From: Nocardioides limicola
GTDB lineage: Bacteria > Actinomycetota > Actinomycetes > Propionibacteriales > Nocardioidaceae
NCBI RefSeq assembly: GCF_016827675.1
Contig: NZ_JAERJA010000008.1
Location: forward strand, 105,796 to 169,795
Direction: 5' to 3'
Length of the DNA: 64,000 nt
In this document: positions 1 through 8,454 of the stretch, piece after piece
Layout of the letters: each line of letters starts with the position of its first letter
How positions within the stretch are numbered: position 1 is the first letter of the stretch
Notes under the pieces: generated by a model
Databases searched by the model: none
The model's input: only the letters and a program-made list of their open reading frames with translations
Told to the model about the DNA's origin: nothing
Translations under genes and position numbers: made by a program

Positions 1-1000
<1,000 letters not shown>

Positions 1001-1003
1001 GGC

Positions 1004-1675
1004 TCAGCGGCCGGAACTGCGCCGTCGGGGCCCGGCGCGGCCGGAACCACTCCTGGCCGGTTTCCGCGCCTTGCCGGGGGCGGCTGACCGCTGCGCGGTG
1101 ACCGTCCGGGCCGGTCCGGGTTGCTTCGGGGCCCTGCCCCGGGTGCTGTTGGCGGTGCGGCCGCGCACCACGCCGATGAACTCCTCGATCAGCGGGTCCT
1201 CGTCGGCGCGCGGCCAGGCCAGGCCCACGGAGGTGACCGCGGCGTCGGTGACCGGCCGCCAGATCAGGTCCTTGCGGTGGAACTCCCGCGCGACGGCCAT
1301 CGGCGCCAGCAGCAGGCCGGCGCCCGCAGCGACGGTGGCCACCCGGTCCGCCCACAGGACCGCGTCGGCGTACTCGGCCAGTTCGCCGTCCAGTTCGGTG
1401 AGCTCGACCTCCTCGGCCGCGGCGACGAAGTGGTCGGCCGGGGCGATCACCACGGGCTGCTCGTCGTAGAGGGGGATCAGATGCAGTTCCTCGGGCCGGT
1501 TGAAGGCGGCGTCGTAGCGGGCCAGCAGCATCCGCACCTCACCGGCGGCGAGTGCCGCCCACTGCTCCTGTTGCTCGACCCGGAACCCTCGGACCGGGGT
1601 CGCCGGGTGTCGCTCCTGCCAGCGCCGGAACCATTTCGTCGGGGTCACCCCCGGCACGAAGCCGACCGTGAACAT
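1004..1675 (-). CDS. LysR-type substrate-binding domain protein without DNA-binding domain
   Basis: This 223-residue protein begins directly with the effector-domain fold of LysR regulators (MFTVGFVPGVTPTKWFRRW). It has no winged helix-turn-helix in front. The body runs to about residue 170 and is followed by a strongly basic, Arg/Lys/Pro-rich tail of about 50 residues that could bind nucleic acid or be disordered. The ATG overlaps the stop of the upstream M20 peptidase gene by one base (TGATG), so the two are probably translated together. Effector-domain-only relatives are known in actinobacteria, but their function is not established. It could sense a small ligand linked to the peptidase product. 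Name from fold only. Confidence 0.7.
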   Translation of the reverse strand: MFTVGFVPGVTPTKWFRRWQERHPATPVRGFRVEQQEQWAALAAGEVRMLLARYDAAFNRPEELHLIPLYDEQPVVIAPADHFVAAAEEVELTELDGELAEYADAVLWADRVATVAAGAGLLLAPMAVAREFHRKDLIWRPVTDAAVTSVGLAWPRADEDPLIEEFIGVVRGRTANSTRGRAPKQPGPARTVTAQRSAAPGKARKPARSGSGRAGPRRRSSGR

Positions 1676-3012
1676 CACACCTCGTCCAGGAATCGGTCGA
1701 AGACCCGGGCGCCGAACGTCAGTGCGTCGACCGGCACCCGCTCGTTGACGCCGTGGAAGAGCGCGGTGAAGTCCAGGTCGGCCGGCAGGCGCAGGGGAGT
1801 GAACCCGTAGGAGCTCATGCCCAGCTTGCGGAAGTGCTTGGCGTCGGTGCCGCCACTCATCAGGAACGGCGCCACCAGCGCGTCGGGGTCCTCGGCGAGC
1901 AGTGACCGGGTCATCGCCTCCACCAGCGGGGTGCCGAAGTCGGACTGCCAGGGCTGTTGATGGCTCACCGGGTCGATCTCGATGTCGTCCCCGCAGAGCT
2001 GGGCCAAGGTGGCGAAGAACTCGTCCTCGTAGCCGGGCAGGAAGCGGCCGTCGACGTGGGCGGTCGCCTCGGTCGGGATCACGTTGACCTTGTAGCCGCC
2101 ACCCAGCATCGTCGGGTTGCAGGTGTTGCGGATCACCGCCCCGAGCATCCGGGCGGCGCTGCCGAACTCGTCGATGAGTTGATCGGCGTTCTCCGGGGTC
2201 GCCTCGGTGCCGGCCAGTTCGGCGACCGAGGCGAGCAGGGTCTGCATCGCCGGGGTGAGCCGGACCGGCCATTCGTGGGTGCCGATCCTCGCCACCGCGG
2301 TGGCGAGGCGGGTGATGGCGTTGTCGTCGTTGATCATCGAGCCGTGGCCGGCCCGGCCCCGCGCCGTGAGTCGGAGCCAGGCCATGCCCTTCTCGGCCGC
2401 CTCGATCAGATAGAGCCGTTGTCCGCGGACGGTGGTGCTGAAACCGCCCACCTCACCGACCGCCTCGGAGCAGTGGGCGAGCTCGTCGGCGTGGTTCTCG
2501 ACCAGGTGCTGGGCGCCGAGGTGTCCACCGGCCTCCTCGTCGGCGGTGAAGCTGAGCACGATCGGCCGGTCCGGGATCCTGCCGGCCCGGGTGCGGGCCC
2601 GGACCACCGACAGCAGCATCGCGTCGAAGTCCTTCATGTCCACCGCGCCCCGTCCCCACAGGTAGCCGTCGACCACCTCACCGGAGAAGGGGTCGATCTG
2701 CCAGTCCTCGGCGGCCGCGGGCACCACGTCGAGATGTCCGTGGATCAGCAGGGCATCCCGGTCGGCGGCACCGCCCCACTGAGCGATCAGACTGGTGCGG
2801 CCGGGGCTGGATTCGGTGACCGTGCAGTCGATGCCGACCTCATGGAGGAGGGCCGCCACGTGCTCCGCGGCCTTGCGTTCCCCCGGCCCTGAGTCGTCAC
2901 CGTAGTTGCTCGTGTCGATCCGCAGCAGGTCGCGACACAGCTCCACGACCTCGCCGGCCGGGTCGGGGTCAGGGGTCTCGGGGTGGTGCGCTGCCTCCTC
3001 CATGAGGTCCAT
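1675..3012 (-). CDS. M20 family zinc metallopeptidase
   Basis: This 445-residue protein belongs to the M20/M25/M40 peptidases, which hydrolyse dipeptides or N-acyl amino acids in the cytoplasm. The metal ligands are visible in order: HGHLDVVP (His and Asp), GAVDMKDF (bridging Asp), TADEEAGG (catalytic and metal Glu) and, near the C-terminus, GGTDAKHFRKLG (last His). The central dimerisation domain starts after the KGMAWLRLTARGRAGHGS motif. I place the start at the ATG at 3012. A second in-frame ATG at 3003 is an alternative, with AGG about nine bases upstream. The stop overlaps the start of the LysR-domain gene. The exact substrate cannot be read from the sequence. Confidence 0.88.
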   Translation of the reverse strand: MDLMEEAAHHPETPDPDPAGEVVELCRDLLRIDTSNYGDDSGPGERKAAEHVAALLHEVGIDCTVTESSPGRTSLIAQWGGAADRDALLIHGHLDVVPAAAEDWQIDPFSGEVVDGYLWGRGAVDMKDFDAMLLSVVRARTRAGRIPDRPIVLSFTADEEAGGHLGAQHLVENHADELAHCSEAVGEVGGFSTTVRGQRLYLIEAAEKGMAWLRLTARGRAGHGSMINDDNAITRLATAVARIGTHEWPVRLTPAMQTLLASVAELAGTEATPENADQLIDEFGSAARMLGAVIRNTCNPTMLGGGYKVNVIPTEATAHVDGRFLPGYEDEFFATLAQLCGDDIEIDPVSHQQPWQSDFGTPLVEAMTRSLLAEDPDALVAPFLMSGGTDAKHFRKLGMSSYGFTPLRLPADLDFTALFHGVNERVPVDALTFGARVFDRFLDEV

Positions 3013-3087
3013 CCTGCCTGATCGGCAAGGGATGTGACGTCGCTCGCAGGATCGGGGCCCGCTGAGCGTGGACGAGGGGTCCGCCGA

Positions 3088-3101
3088 GTGACCCCGATCA
3101 C
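3088..3101 (+). promoter_or_regulatory. possible Crp/GlxR-type operator
   Basis: GTGACCCCGATCAC is a perfect GTGA-N6-TCAC palindrome located 85 bases before the M23 peptidase start. Crp/GlxR proteins of actinobacteria bind TGTGA-N6-TCACA. The outer T and A are not both present here, so the match is partial. Cell-wall hydrolase genes are known Crp/GlxR targets in mycobacteria and corynebacteria, which fits the downstream gene. Confidence 0.3.
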
Positions 3102-3185
3102 GCGAGGGAGGCGCCGAAGTTGCGATCGGTGGCCGGTTCGTGGCGCAGTTGTGTGGTTTGCGCCGAGTGAGAAACGAGTGGAGCG

Positions 3186-3752
3186 ATGATGGTGAGGCGA
3201 CTGATCGGGGGCTGTGTGGTGGCGCTGGTGGTCTGCACCGGCGTAGCAACCGCGTCCCCGGTGACGCCCACCGCGTGGGCGCTGGTGATGTCGGCGCCCG
3301 AGCCGGCGGCGCCGTACACCTTGGTGCGGGGCAGCCGCATCCTCCCCGATGCGGACCGCTGGGTGCTCCCGCTGGAGTCCTACCGGCTGACCGGCACCTT
3401 CGGTGCGCGCAGCCGGCTGTGGCGTCGCGTGCACACCGGCTTGGACTTCGCCACCGGCTACGGCACCGCGATCCACTCCGTCGCGGCCGGGACCGTCACC
3501 AGCGCCGGGTACGACGGCGCGTACGGCTACAAGACCGTGGTCACCCACGACGACGGCACCGAGGTCTGGTACTGCCACCAGAGCGCCGTCGACGTCGCGG
3601 TCGGCGACCAGGTCGGCCCGGGTCAGGTGATCGGGTACGTCGGCACCACCGGCAACACCACCGGCCCGCACCTGCACCTTGAGGTCCGGGTGTCCGGGGA
3701 TGTGCCGGTTGACCCGATCGACGTCTTCCGCCGGCACGGCCTGCACCCCTGA
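3186..3752 (+). CDS. secreted M23 family peptidase
   Basis: This 188-residue exported protein has an N-terminal signal sequence: two Arg, then the hydrophobic stretch LIGGCVVALVVCTGVATA with a likely cleavage after the small residues. The mature part is a LytM/M23 domain. RVHTGLDFATG supplies the first His and Asp zinc ligands, and TGPHLHLEVR supplies the HxH ligand near the end. GNTTGPHLH is a hallmark of the family. It should cleave peptidoglycan stem or cross-bridge peptides outside the membrane. There is no LysM or SH3 targeting domain, so the enzyme is a minimal one. The start ATG follows a GAGTGGAG Shine-Dalgarno-like stretch. A partial Crp-like palindrome lies upstream. Confidence 0.88.
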   Translation: MMVRRLIGGCVVALVVCTGVATASPVTPTAWALVMSAPEPAAPYTLVRGSRILPDADRWVLPLESYRLTGTFGARSRLWRRVHTGLDFATGYGTAIHSVAAGTVTSAGYDGAYGYKTVVTHDDGTEVWYCHQSAVDVAVGDQVGPGQVIGYVGTTGNTTGPHLHLEVRVSGDVPVDPIDVFRRHGLHP

Positions 3753-3783
3753 TCGCAGGCGCCGACGCGGCGACGCCGCCGGG

Positions 3784-4224
3784 TCAGAACCGTCGCAGTT
3801 GATAGGTGCCGGTGGTGGCGGCCACCACGGTGCCCTCCTCGTCGACGAGCTCTGACCGCAGGTCGAACTCGGCCTTGCCGCGGTCCAGCGCCTCCGTCCG
3901 GATCCGTTCGATCTCGGCGTCGTCGAGGGAGACGCTGGCCACCACCGCGGTGCTGGCGGGTCGCAGGAAGTCGATGGAGACTCGCTTCACGATCGGCACG
4001 AAGCCGTCGAGGGGGAAGGAGGTCAGACTGATCACCCCGCCCAGCATCTCCGCGGCCGAGAAGAGCGAGCCGGCGTAGGAGACCCCGAAGTGGTTCACGT
4101 TCGGTTCCGCCGGGAGTCGGCACGCGGCTCGGCCCGGCTCCGCCTCGATCAGCTCCACCCCCATGGCGCCCAGGATCGGCACCATGGTGTGCAGCTGCGA
4201 GGTGAGGGCCGCTGAATCAGTCAT
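3784..4224 (-). CDS. hotdog-fold thioesterase (DUF4442/PaaI-like)
   Basis: This 146-residue hotdog protein has the helix and beta-turn motif PNVNHFGVSYAGSLFSAAEMLGG, where an acidic residue of the central helix normally serves catalysis. It is followed by the sheet segments VSIDFLRPA and VAATTGTYQLRRF. Such proteins hydrolyse acyl-CoA thioesters, but the acyl chain is not predictable. The start ATG sits six bases after TACTGT (read on the minus strand, 4236-4231) with no Shine-Dalgarno sequence, which fits a leaderless transcript. It lies downstream of and in the same direction as the MpaB-type oxygenase, 23 bases away, but appears to have its own promoter. Confidence 0.8.
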   Translation of the reverse strand: MTDSAALTSQLHTMVPILGAMGVELIEAEPGRAACRLPAEPNVNHFGVSYAGSLFSAAEMLGGVISLTSFPLDGFVPIVKRVSIDFLRPASTAVVASVSLDDAEIERIRTEALDRGKAEFDLRSELVDEEGTVVAATTGTYQLRRF

Positions 4225-4247
4225 GGTGGGACAGTAGTCGAGGCCTC

Positions 4248-5309
4248 TCAGCCGGCCTCGGAGAGTGGGCCGAGGATGGCTTCGGACTCTCGTAGCCCGG
4301 CGTCGCTGGGAGCCCCGCCCTCTCCGAAGACCTTCGCGTGCTGCTTGGCGCGCCACTCCAGATGTGCTTCGGCAGGCTTGTCGTACCCGTACCGGGCGCG
4401 CGCCTCGGCAGGCGTGATCACCTCGGCGGTCAGGGGCGGGATGCCGAGCAGCACCGGCGCGGCGACCGGCACCGTGCCGGGGGAGATCATGCCGAGCACG
4501 CGCAGTTCGGCGCGCTTGCTCAGGTGCAGGACCACGAACGCCACCCGCAGCACGGGCACCACCAGCGCGTCGACGACGCGCGGCTGCCTGATCCCGCTCA
4601 GCTCCCGCATCCAGCGGGGGAGGGTGGCGATGACGCCGGCCCGCAGCACCGCGTTGACTGCCCAGGTCAGCGGGGACAGCAGCCGGGGCAGGGGGGAGAC
4701 GAGGCTGGCGCCGTCGAGCAGGTGGTCCATCGCCTGACGGGCGATCGGCGACCCCGACAGGGTCGGCCGCATCTGCTCGAAGTAGGCGGCGATCCCTTCG
4801 CGTGTCGTCGGCACGTCGTCGGGGGAGCAGGTCTGCAGTTCCGCGGCGACCGCACATTCGTGCCAGTAGCGCGCCTCCTCCTCGGCACTGAGCCGGCCCG
4901 GCCCGTACTTCTCGTAGGAGTAGAGGATCGAGTGCCACGCGGTGAGGTGGATCCACAGTTGCGAGTGCGGGTCGTTGGCGTCGTACGGCTCGCCGCTGTA
5001 CGGGTCGTGGCCGATCGCCTTGGAGTGGATCCGGACCAGGACGTCGGCAGCCTTGGACGTCTCCCGGGAGCCGCCGAAAGCCACCATCGCGAAGTAGCGC
5101 AGGGTGCGGTCGTAGCGGGTGCGGGGTCGCTTGTAGATGTCGTGGGTCTTGTCGACCGCGGCGACGAGGGCCGGGTCGAGCTCCTCCACCACGACCGCGC
5201 GGATGAACCCGACGGTCAACGAGGTGGGGTAGCTCCAGACCTTCCAGGTGATCGAGTCGGGCCCGAAGAACCCGTAGTCCTCGTGGGGGGTGTACGCCGT
5301 GGGTGGCAT
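4248..5309 (-). CDS. MpaB-family oxygenase (DUF2236)
   Basis: This 353-residue protein carries the DUF2236 signatures: FFGPDSITWKVWSYPTSL at the N-terminus, a central SQLWIHLTAWHSILYSYEKYG helix with candidate haem-ligand histidines, and a C-terminal helical segment. The family includes MpaB of mycophenolic acid synthesis and the rubber-cleaving Lcp proteins, which are haem-b oxygenases. The actinobacterial members are numerous and mostly uncharacterised. The start has a good AAGGAG seven bases upstream. The gene is divergent from a TetR regulator, with a palindromic operator inside its promoter, so it is probably TetR-repressed and induced by its substrate. The substrate is unknown, though hydrophobic compounds are a reasonable guess. 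Confidence 0.8.
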   Translation of the reverse strand: MPPTAYTPHEDYGFFGPDSITWKVWSYPTSLTVGFIRAVVVEELDPALVAAVDKTHDIYKRPRTRYDRTLRYFAMVAFGGSRETSKAADVLVRIHSKAIGHDPYSGEPYDANDPHSQLWIHLTAWHSILYSYEKYGPGRLSAEEEARYWHECAVAAELQTCSPDDVPTTREGIAAYFEQMRPTLSGSPIARQAMDHLLDGASLVSPLPRLLSPLTWAVNAVLRAGVIATLPRWMRELSGIRQPRVVDALVVPVLRVAFVVLHLSKRAELRVLGMISPGTVPVAAPVLLGIPPLTAEVITPAEARARYGYDKPAEAHLEWRAKQHAKVFGEGGAPSDAGLRESEAILGPLSEAG

Positions 5310-5368
5310 CAGGTTCTCCTTGCCGGGGTCGCGGGTCGCGACCGGTCACCAGTGGGTGGACGACCAGA

Positions 5369-5398
5369 ATCCTACGCCGATGTAGGAAAAAGATACAA
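5369..5398 (-). promoter_or_regulatory. promoter of the MpaB-type gene with embedded TetR operator
   Basis: On the minus strand TTGTAT (5398-5393) and TAGGAT (5374-5369) are spaced by 18 bases and make a plausible sigma-70-type promoter. The palindrome CCTACGCCGATGTAGG (5371-5386) fills the spacer and overlaps the -10, which is where a TetR repressor would block RNA polymerase. The divergent TetR gene starts 42 bases beyond the palindrome. Confidence 0.55.
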
Positions 5399-5427
5399 GA
5401 GTGCAGGAAAGGCGGTAGGCTCCGCAC

Positions 5428-6066
5428 ATGCCCACCTCGACCCGAACCACCGCTGAGCGGGTGCGTGCCGCCCATCTGGGGCCGGACCGCCGCCGCCCGC
5501 AGGTGTTGGACGCGGCGCTGCAGGTCGCGGTCAAGCGCGGGTTGGGTGCAGTCACAGTAGGTGCGGTGGCCGAGGAGTTGGGTGTCACTCGCCCGGTGGT
5601 CTACGCGTGCTTCGCCGACCGGGTGCAGATGATCGAGGCCCTGCTCGACCGGGAGCAGCACCGGCTGGCGGACGTGGTGGTGCAGGCGTTGCGCAGCACC
5701 GGCGTCAGCGACGACCCCGAGCAGGCGTTCGTCACCGGCTTCCAGACCTGGCTGAGGTTGGCGGGGGAGCAGCCCGGGACCTGGCGACTCCTGCTCGCCG
5801 GCCAACCTGATCCCGCGATCAGGGAGCGCTTCGACGCCGGCCGGGCGGCGTTCACCCAGCAGGCGGCGGCGTGGATCGGTCCGGCCATGCAGCGGTGGTG
5901 GCACACCGAGGACCTGGATCGCAAACTTCCGGTGCTCGTGGAGCTCTTCCTGTCCTCCTGCGAGGCAGCATTGAGGTCGATGCTCGACGGTGCCGATGAC
6001 TGGACGCCCGAGGAGCTCGGCGAGTTCCTCGGGCGTGCCATCCACCGGGCCTTCCGGGACGCCTGA
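5428..6066 (+). CDS. TetR/AcrR family transcriptional regulator
   Basis: This 212-residue regulator has its N-terminal helix-turn-helix at about residues 25-70 (RRPQVLDAALQVAVKRG, then VTVGAVAEELGVTRPVVYACFADR). The YxxF(a/k)DR ending is typical of TetR helix 3-4. The C-terminal ligand domain is all-helical and not assignable to a substrate. It is transcribed divergently from the MpaB-type oxygenase, and the palindrome between them is the likely operator. The ATG lies six bases after TAGGCT (5416-5421) without a Shine-Dalgarno sequence, so the mRNA is probably leaderless. Likely role: local repressor of the oxygenase gene. Confidence 0.88.
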   Translation: MPTSTRTTAERVRAAHLGPDRRRPQVLDAALQVAVKRGLGAVTVGAVAEELGVTRPVVYACFADRVQMIEALLDREQHRLADVVVQALRSTGVSDDPEQAFVTGFQTWLRLAGEQPGTWRLLLAGQPDPAIRERFDAGRAAFTQQAAAWIGPAMQRWWHTEDLDRKLPVLVELFLSSCEAALRSMLDGADDWTPEELGEFLGRAIHRAFRDA

Positions 6067-6070
6067 ACCG

Positions 6071-6175
6071 TCAGTCGCGAGGACTGCGCCGGCTCAGATT
6101 GGCCACCGCGAGGGCGAGCCCTCCCCAGATGATCAACATCGACACGATCATCATCACGATCGCTTCGGTACTCAT
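6071..6175 (-). CDS. metS: MetS-type small subunit of NSS transporter (34 residues)
   Basis: This tiny ORF of 34 codons sits one base after the transporter stop codon. It encodes a short acidic head (MSTEAIV), a single hydrophobic helix rich in Met, Ile and Leu with the motif WGGLALA, and a short basic tail ending RRSPRD. That is the pattern of the MetS family of small membrane subunits, which in Corynebacterium glutamicum are required together with MetP for methionine and alanine uptake. A strong GAGGAGGT Shine-Dalgarno lies inside the last codons of the transporter gene, nine bases before the ATG. Assignment rests on position, size and sequence pattern. Confidence 0.8.
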   Translation of the reverse strand: MSTEAIVMMIVSMLIIWGGLALAVANLSRRSPRD

Positions 6176-6176
6176 C

Positions 6177-7742
6177 TCAACGCACCTCCTCGCCGGTCGT
6201 GGACGCTCGGTCGACCTCGCCCGGTGACGTCAACGACGTACCCGTTCGCCAGGGCACCAGGGTCGCCACCAGGCCGAAGACCAGGACAGCCAGCGCGGCT
6301 CCCCAGCCGAAGGTGCCGATCATCCATGCGGGGTAGTCGCCATCGCCGTACGGAGTGCGCACGGCGTCCCGGAACTCAAGCACCAGCACGTAGCTCAGCG
6401 CGAGGGGCGCGACCGCGGCCACCAGCACCTTCCACCACAGGCCGATATGTACCGAGGTGTGCAGGTTCAGATGGGCCGCCAGCGGGTCGAGCGCCCGGAC
6501 CAGCCAGGCCATCACCACCATGCTCACCACGGCGACGGCCAGGATGCCGAACTTGTTGATGAAGTTGTCCAGGATGTCGAGGACGTGCAGGCCTGAGGTG
6601 GTGCTGAAGAAGAGCAGACTCAGCACGGCTGCGGGCACCGACACGGCGACGGTGGCGCCGACCCGGGTCATCTCGAACTTGTCCCGGACCGCCGAGATCA
6701 CCACCTCGATCACGCTGACCAGCGAGGTGAAGCCGGCCAGCACCAGCGACCCGAAGAAGAGGACGCCGAGCAGCACCCCGAGCGGCGCCTCGCTGATGAT
6801 CGCCGGGAACGCGATGAACGCGAGCCCGATGCCTCCGCTGGCGACCTCGGTGACCGCGACGCCGGAGGCCTGGGCCATGAAGCCAAGGGCGGCGAAGACC
6901 CCGATGCCGGCCAACAGTTCGAACCCGGAGTTGGAGAAGCCGATCACCAGGCCGGAGCCGGGCATGTCGGTCTTGCGACGCACGTAGGAGGAGTAGGTGA
7001 TCATGATCCCGAACCCGATGGAGAGCGAGAAGAAGATCTGCCCGTAGGCGGCCGCCCAGACGCCGGGATGGGTCAGCGCCTCCCAGTTCGGGGTGAACAG
7101 GGTGTTGAGGCCCTGCGCGGCACCGGGGAGCAGCAGCGCCTGCACCACCAGCGCCCCGAAGGTCAGCAGCAGGATCGGGATGAAGACGACAGCGGTGGCG
7201 CCGATGCCCTTCTGGACGCCGAGCGAGAGCACCACCAGCAACGCGATCCAGACCAGGGCCAACGGCAGCGCCACCCCCATCACGATCTCGGTGGAGATGG
7301 TGGTGTCGCCGACCCGCAGGAACTCTCCGATGAAGAAGCCTGCCGGGTCGTCGCCCCAGGCCTCGGTGACCGCGAAGATCGTGTAGCGGGCGGCCCATGC
7401 GAGCACCGCCGCGTAGTAGACGGCGATCATGAAGCAGATGCCCACCTGCCACCACCCGAGCCCTTCGGTGGCCCGGTGTTGACGCGCGAAGGACAGGGGT
7501 GCCGATCCGCGGTTGCGGTGTCCGAGCGCGTAGTCGAGCAGCAGGAACGGGATCCCTGCGGTGAGCAGGGCGACCAGGTAGGGCAGCACGAATGCGCCGC
7601 CGCCGTTCTCGTACGCCACGTACGGGAACCGCCAGATGTTGCCGAGTCCGACTGCGGAGCCGATCGCGGCCAGGATGAAGACGCGGCGGGAGCTGAACAT
7701 GCCGCGCTTCTCGTCGAGGGGGGTGGTGTCGACGTCGTTCAC
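6177..7742 (-). CDS. metP: sodium-dependent NSS-family amino acid transporter (MetP-like)
   Basis: This 521-residue polytopic membrane protein has about 11-12 hydrophobic segments. The first transmembrane segment carries the NSS/SNF signature GSAVGLGNIWRFPYVAYENG, whose unwound part binds the sodium ions and the substrate amino group. The start is a GTG at 7742 with GGAGG six bases upstream. Starts further upstream would run into low-complexity DNA. The paired 34-residue small subunit immediately downstream argues for a MetP/MetS methionine/alanine importer rather than another NSS specificity. The transporter stop and the small-subunit start are separated by one base. Confidence 0.88.
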   Translation of the reverse strand: MNDVDTTPLDEKRGMFSSRRVFILAAIGSAVGLGNIWRFPYVAYENGGGAFVLPYLVALLTAGIPFLLLDYALGHRNRGSAPLSFARQHRATEGLGWWQVGICFMIAVYYAAVLAWAARYTIFAVTEAWGDDPAGFFIGEFLRVGDTTISTEIVMGVALPLALVWIALLVVLSLGVQKGIGATAVVFIPILLLTFGALVVQALLLPGAAQGLNTLFTPNWEALTHPGVWAAAYGQIFFSLSIGFGIMITYSSYVRRKTDMPGSGLVIGFSNSGFELLAGIGVFAALGFMAQASGVAVTEVASGGIGLAFIAFPAIISEAPLGVLLGVLFFGSLVLAGFTSLVSVIEVVISAVRDKFEMTRVGATVAVSVPAAVLSLLFFSTTSGLHVLDILDNFINKFGILAVAVVSMVVMAWLVRALDPLAAHLNLHTSVHIGLWWKVLVAAVAPLALSYVLVLEFRDAVRTPYGDGDYPAWMIGTFGWGAALAVLVFGLVATLVPWRTGTSLTSPGEVDRASTTGEEVR

Positions 7743-7871
7743 GTGGAGCCTCCAGGGTGTGAAGATCCGGACCTCACGGACTCTAGTGGTCCCGGGAGTG
7801 GAGGGGCGAGCGTGGTGTGCGATTCGGCGGCTCTCGATTCGGCGGGCCACTGGCCGCGCTGGACGAGCAGA

Positions 7872-7902
7872 GAGGCCCCGAACCTCAATGGTTCGGGGCC
7901 TC
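7872..7902 (-). terminator. hairpin terminator downstream of tRNA-Leu
   Basis: A perfect 13-bp stem (GAGGCCCCGAACC and its complement) with a five-base loop starts eight bases past the 3' end of the tRNA. There is no long T-tract, as is common in actinobacteria. It is placed to end transcription of the tRNA gene and could also insulate the NSS transporter gene beyond it. Confidence 0.7.
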
Positions 7903-7909
7903 TCATCGG

Positions 7910-7995
7910 TGTCCGAGGGGGGACTTGAACCCCCACGCCCTAATACGGGCACTAGCACCTCAAGCTAGCGCGTCTGCCAATTCCGCCACCCGGAC
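7910..7995 (-). tRNA. tRNA-Leu, anticodon GAG
   Basis: The minus strand folds as a class II tRNA. The acceptor stem pairs GTCCGGG with CTCGGAC, and the D-arm contains GGCGGAATTGGCAGAC. The anticodon stem CTAGC/GCTAG carries the loop TTGAGGT (anticodon GAG, reading CUC and CUU). A long variable arm (GCCCGTATTAGGGC) follows, and the T-arm pairs GGGGG with CCCCC around TTCAAGT. The discriminator is A and the CCA end is not encoded. TAGTGT at 8013-8008 is a possible -10. The 234 bases between this tRNA and the DUF5703 gene hold no convincing gene. Confidence 0.95.
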
Positions 7996-8229
7996 GAGTG
8001 CGGGGAAACACTAGCAAAGGAAGGGCCGATGCGTGGCATCGAGGGGCGACGTCGACGCGCCGCGGTTCTGTCTGGGTGCATGCGTTCGGCAACCATGACT
8101 GCTGTTCGCGGCCGGGATGGGGATTGGGCTGGCCTTCTGGGGAGTGGCGGAGCCGCTCACCTTTTTCGCCACCGACGTGAGGCCGTGAATGACCGGCGAG
8201 GGTGCGGAACTGGCCCAGAAGGCGATGCG

Positions 8230-8454
8230 TCAGAGCAGGTACGTCGGTCGCAGTTGCCGGATGATCCTGCGGCGTAGCCGGACCCGGCGTACTCCGTCGT
8301 GGGCGATGCGTACCCGGTCCAGCTCCCAGCCGCCGTACTCGGCGCGTTCGACCAGCAGCCGGGTCACCGCGTGCCTGGACAGCGTGCGCGGCAGGTGCAC
8401 GTGGTCGAACTCCCACTCCACGGCCCGTGTCGGTGCCCGTCGCTGTCTGGCCAC
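8230..8454 (-). CDS. DUF5703 family small protein
   Basis: This is a 74-residue, very basic protein of the small actinobacterial DUF5703 family. The conserved core is visible as VEWEFDHVHLPR, LLVERAEYGGWELDRVRI and a C-terminal RLRRRIIR. No enzyme motif, signal peptide or membrane segment is seen, and the family has no known function. The GTG start directly abuts the TAG stop of the upstream aldo/keto reductase gene, so the two are probably co-transcribed and coupled. High Arg content might mean RNA binding, but that is speculation. Confidence 0.7.
   Translation of the reverse strand: MARQRRAPTRAVEWEFDHVHLPRTLSRHAVTRLLVERAEYGGWELDRVRIAHDGVRRVRLRRRIIRQLRPTYLL

Noticed and set aside
7996..8229. 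Small plus-strand gene between tRNA-Leu and DUF5703
   Set aside because: The open frame here translates to a basic, low-complexity peptide without homology, lacks a good ribosome site and runs into the DUF5703 gene from the opposite side.
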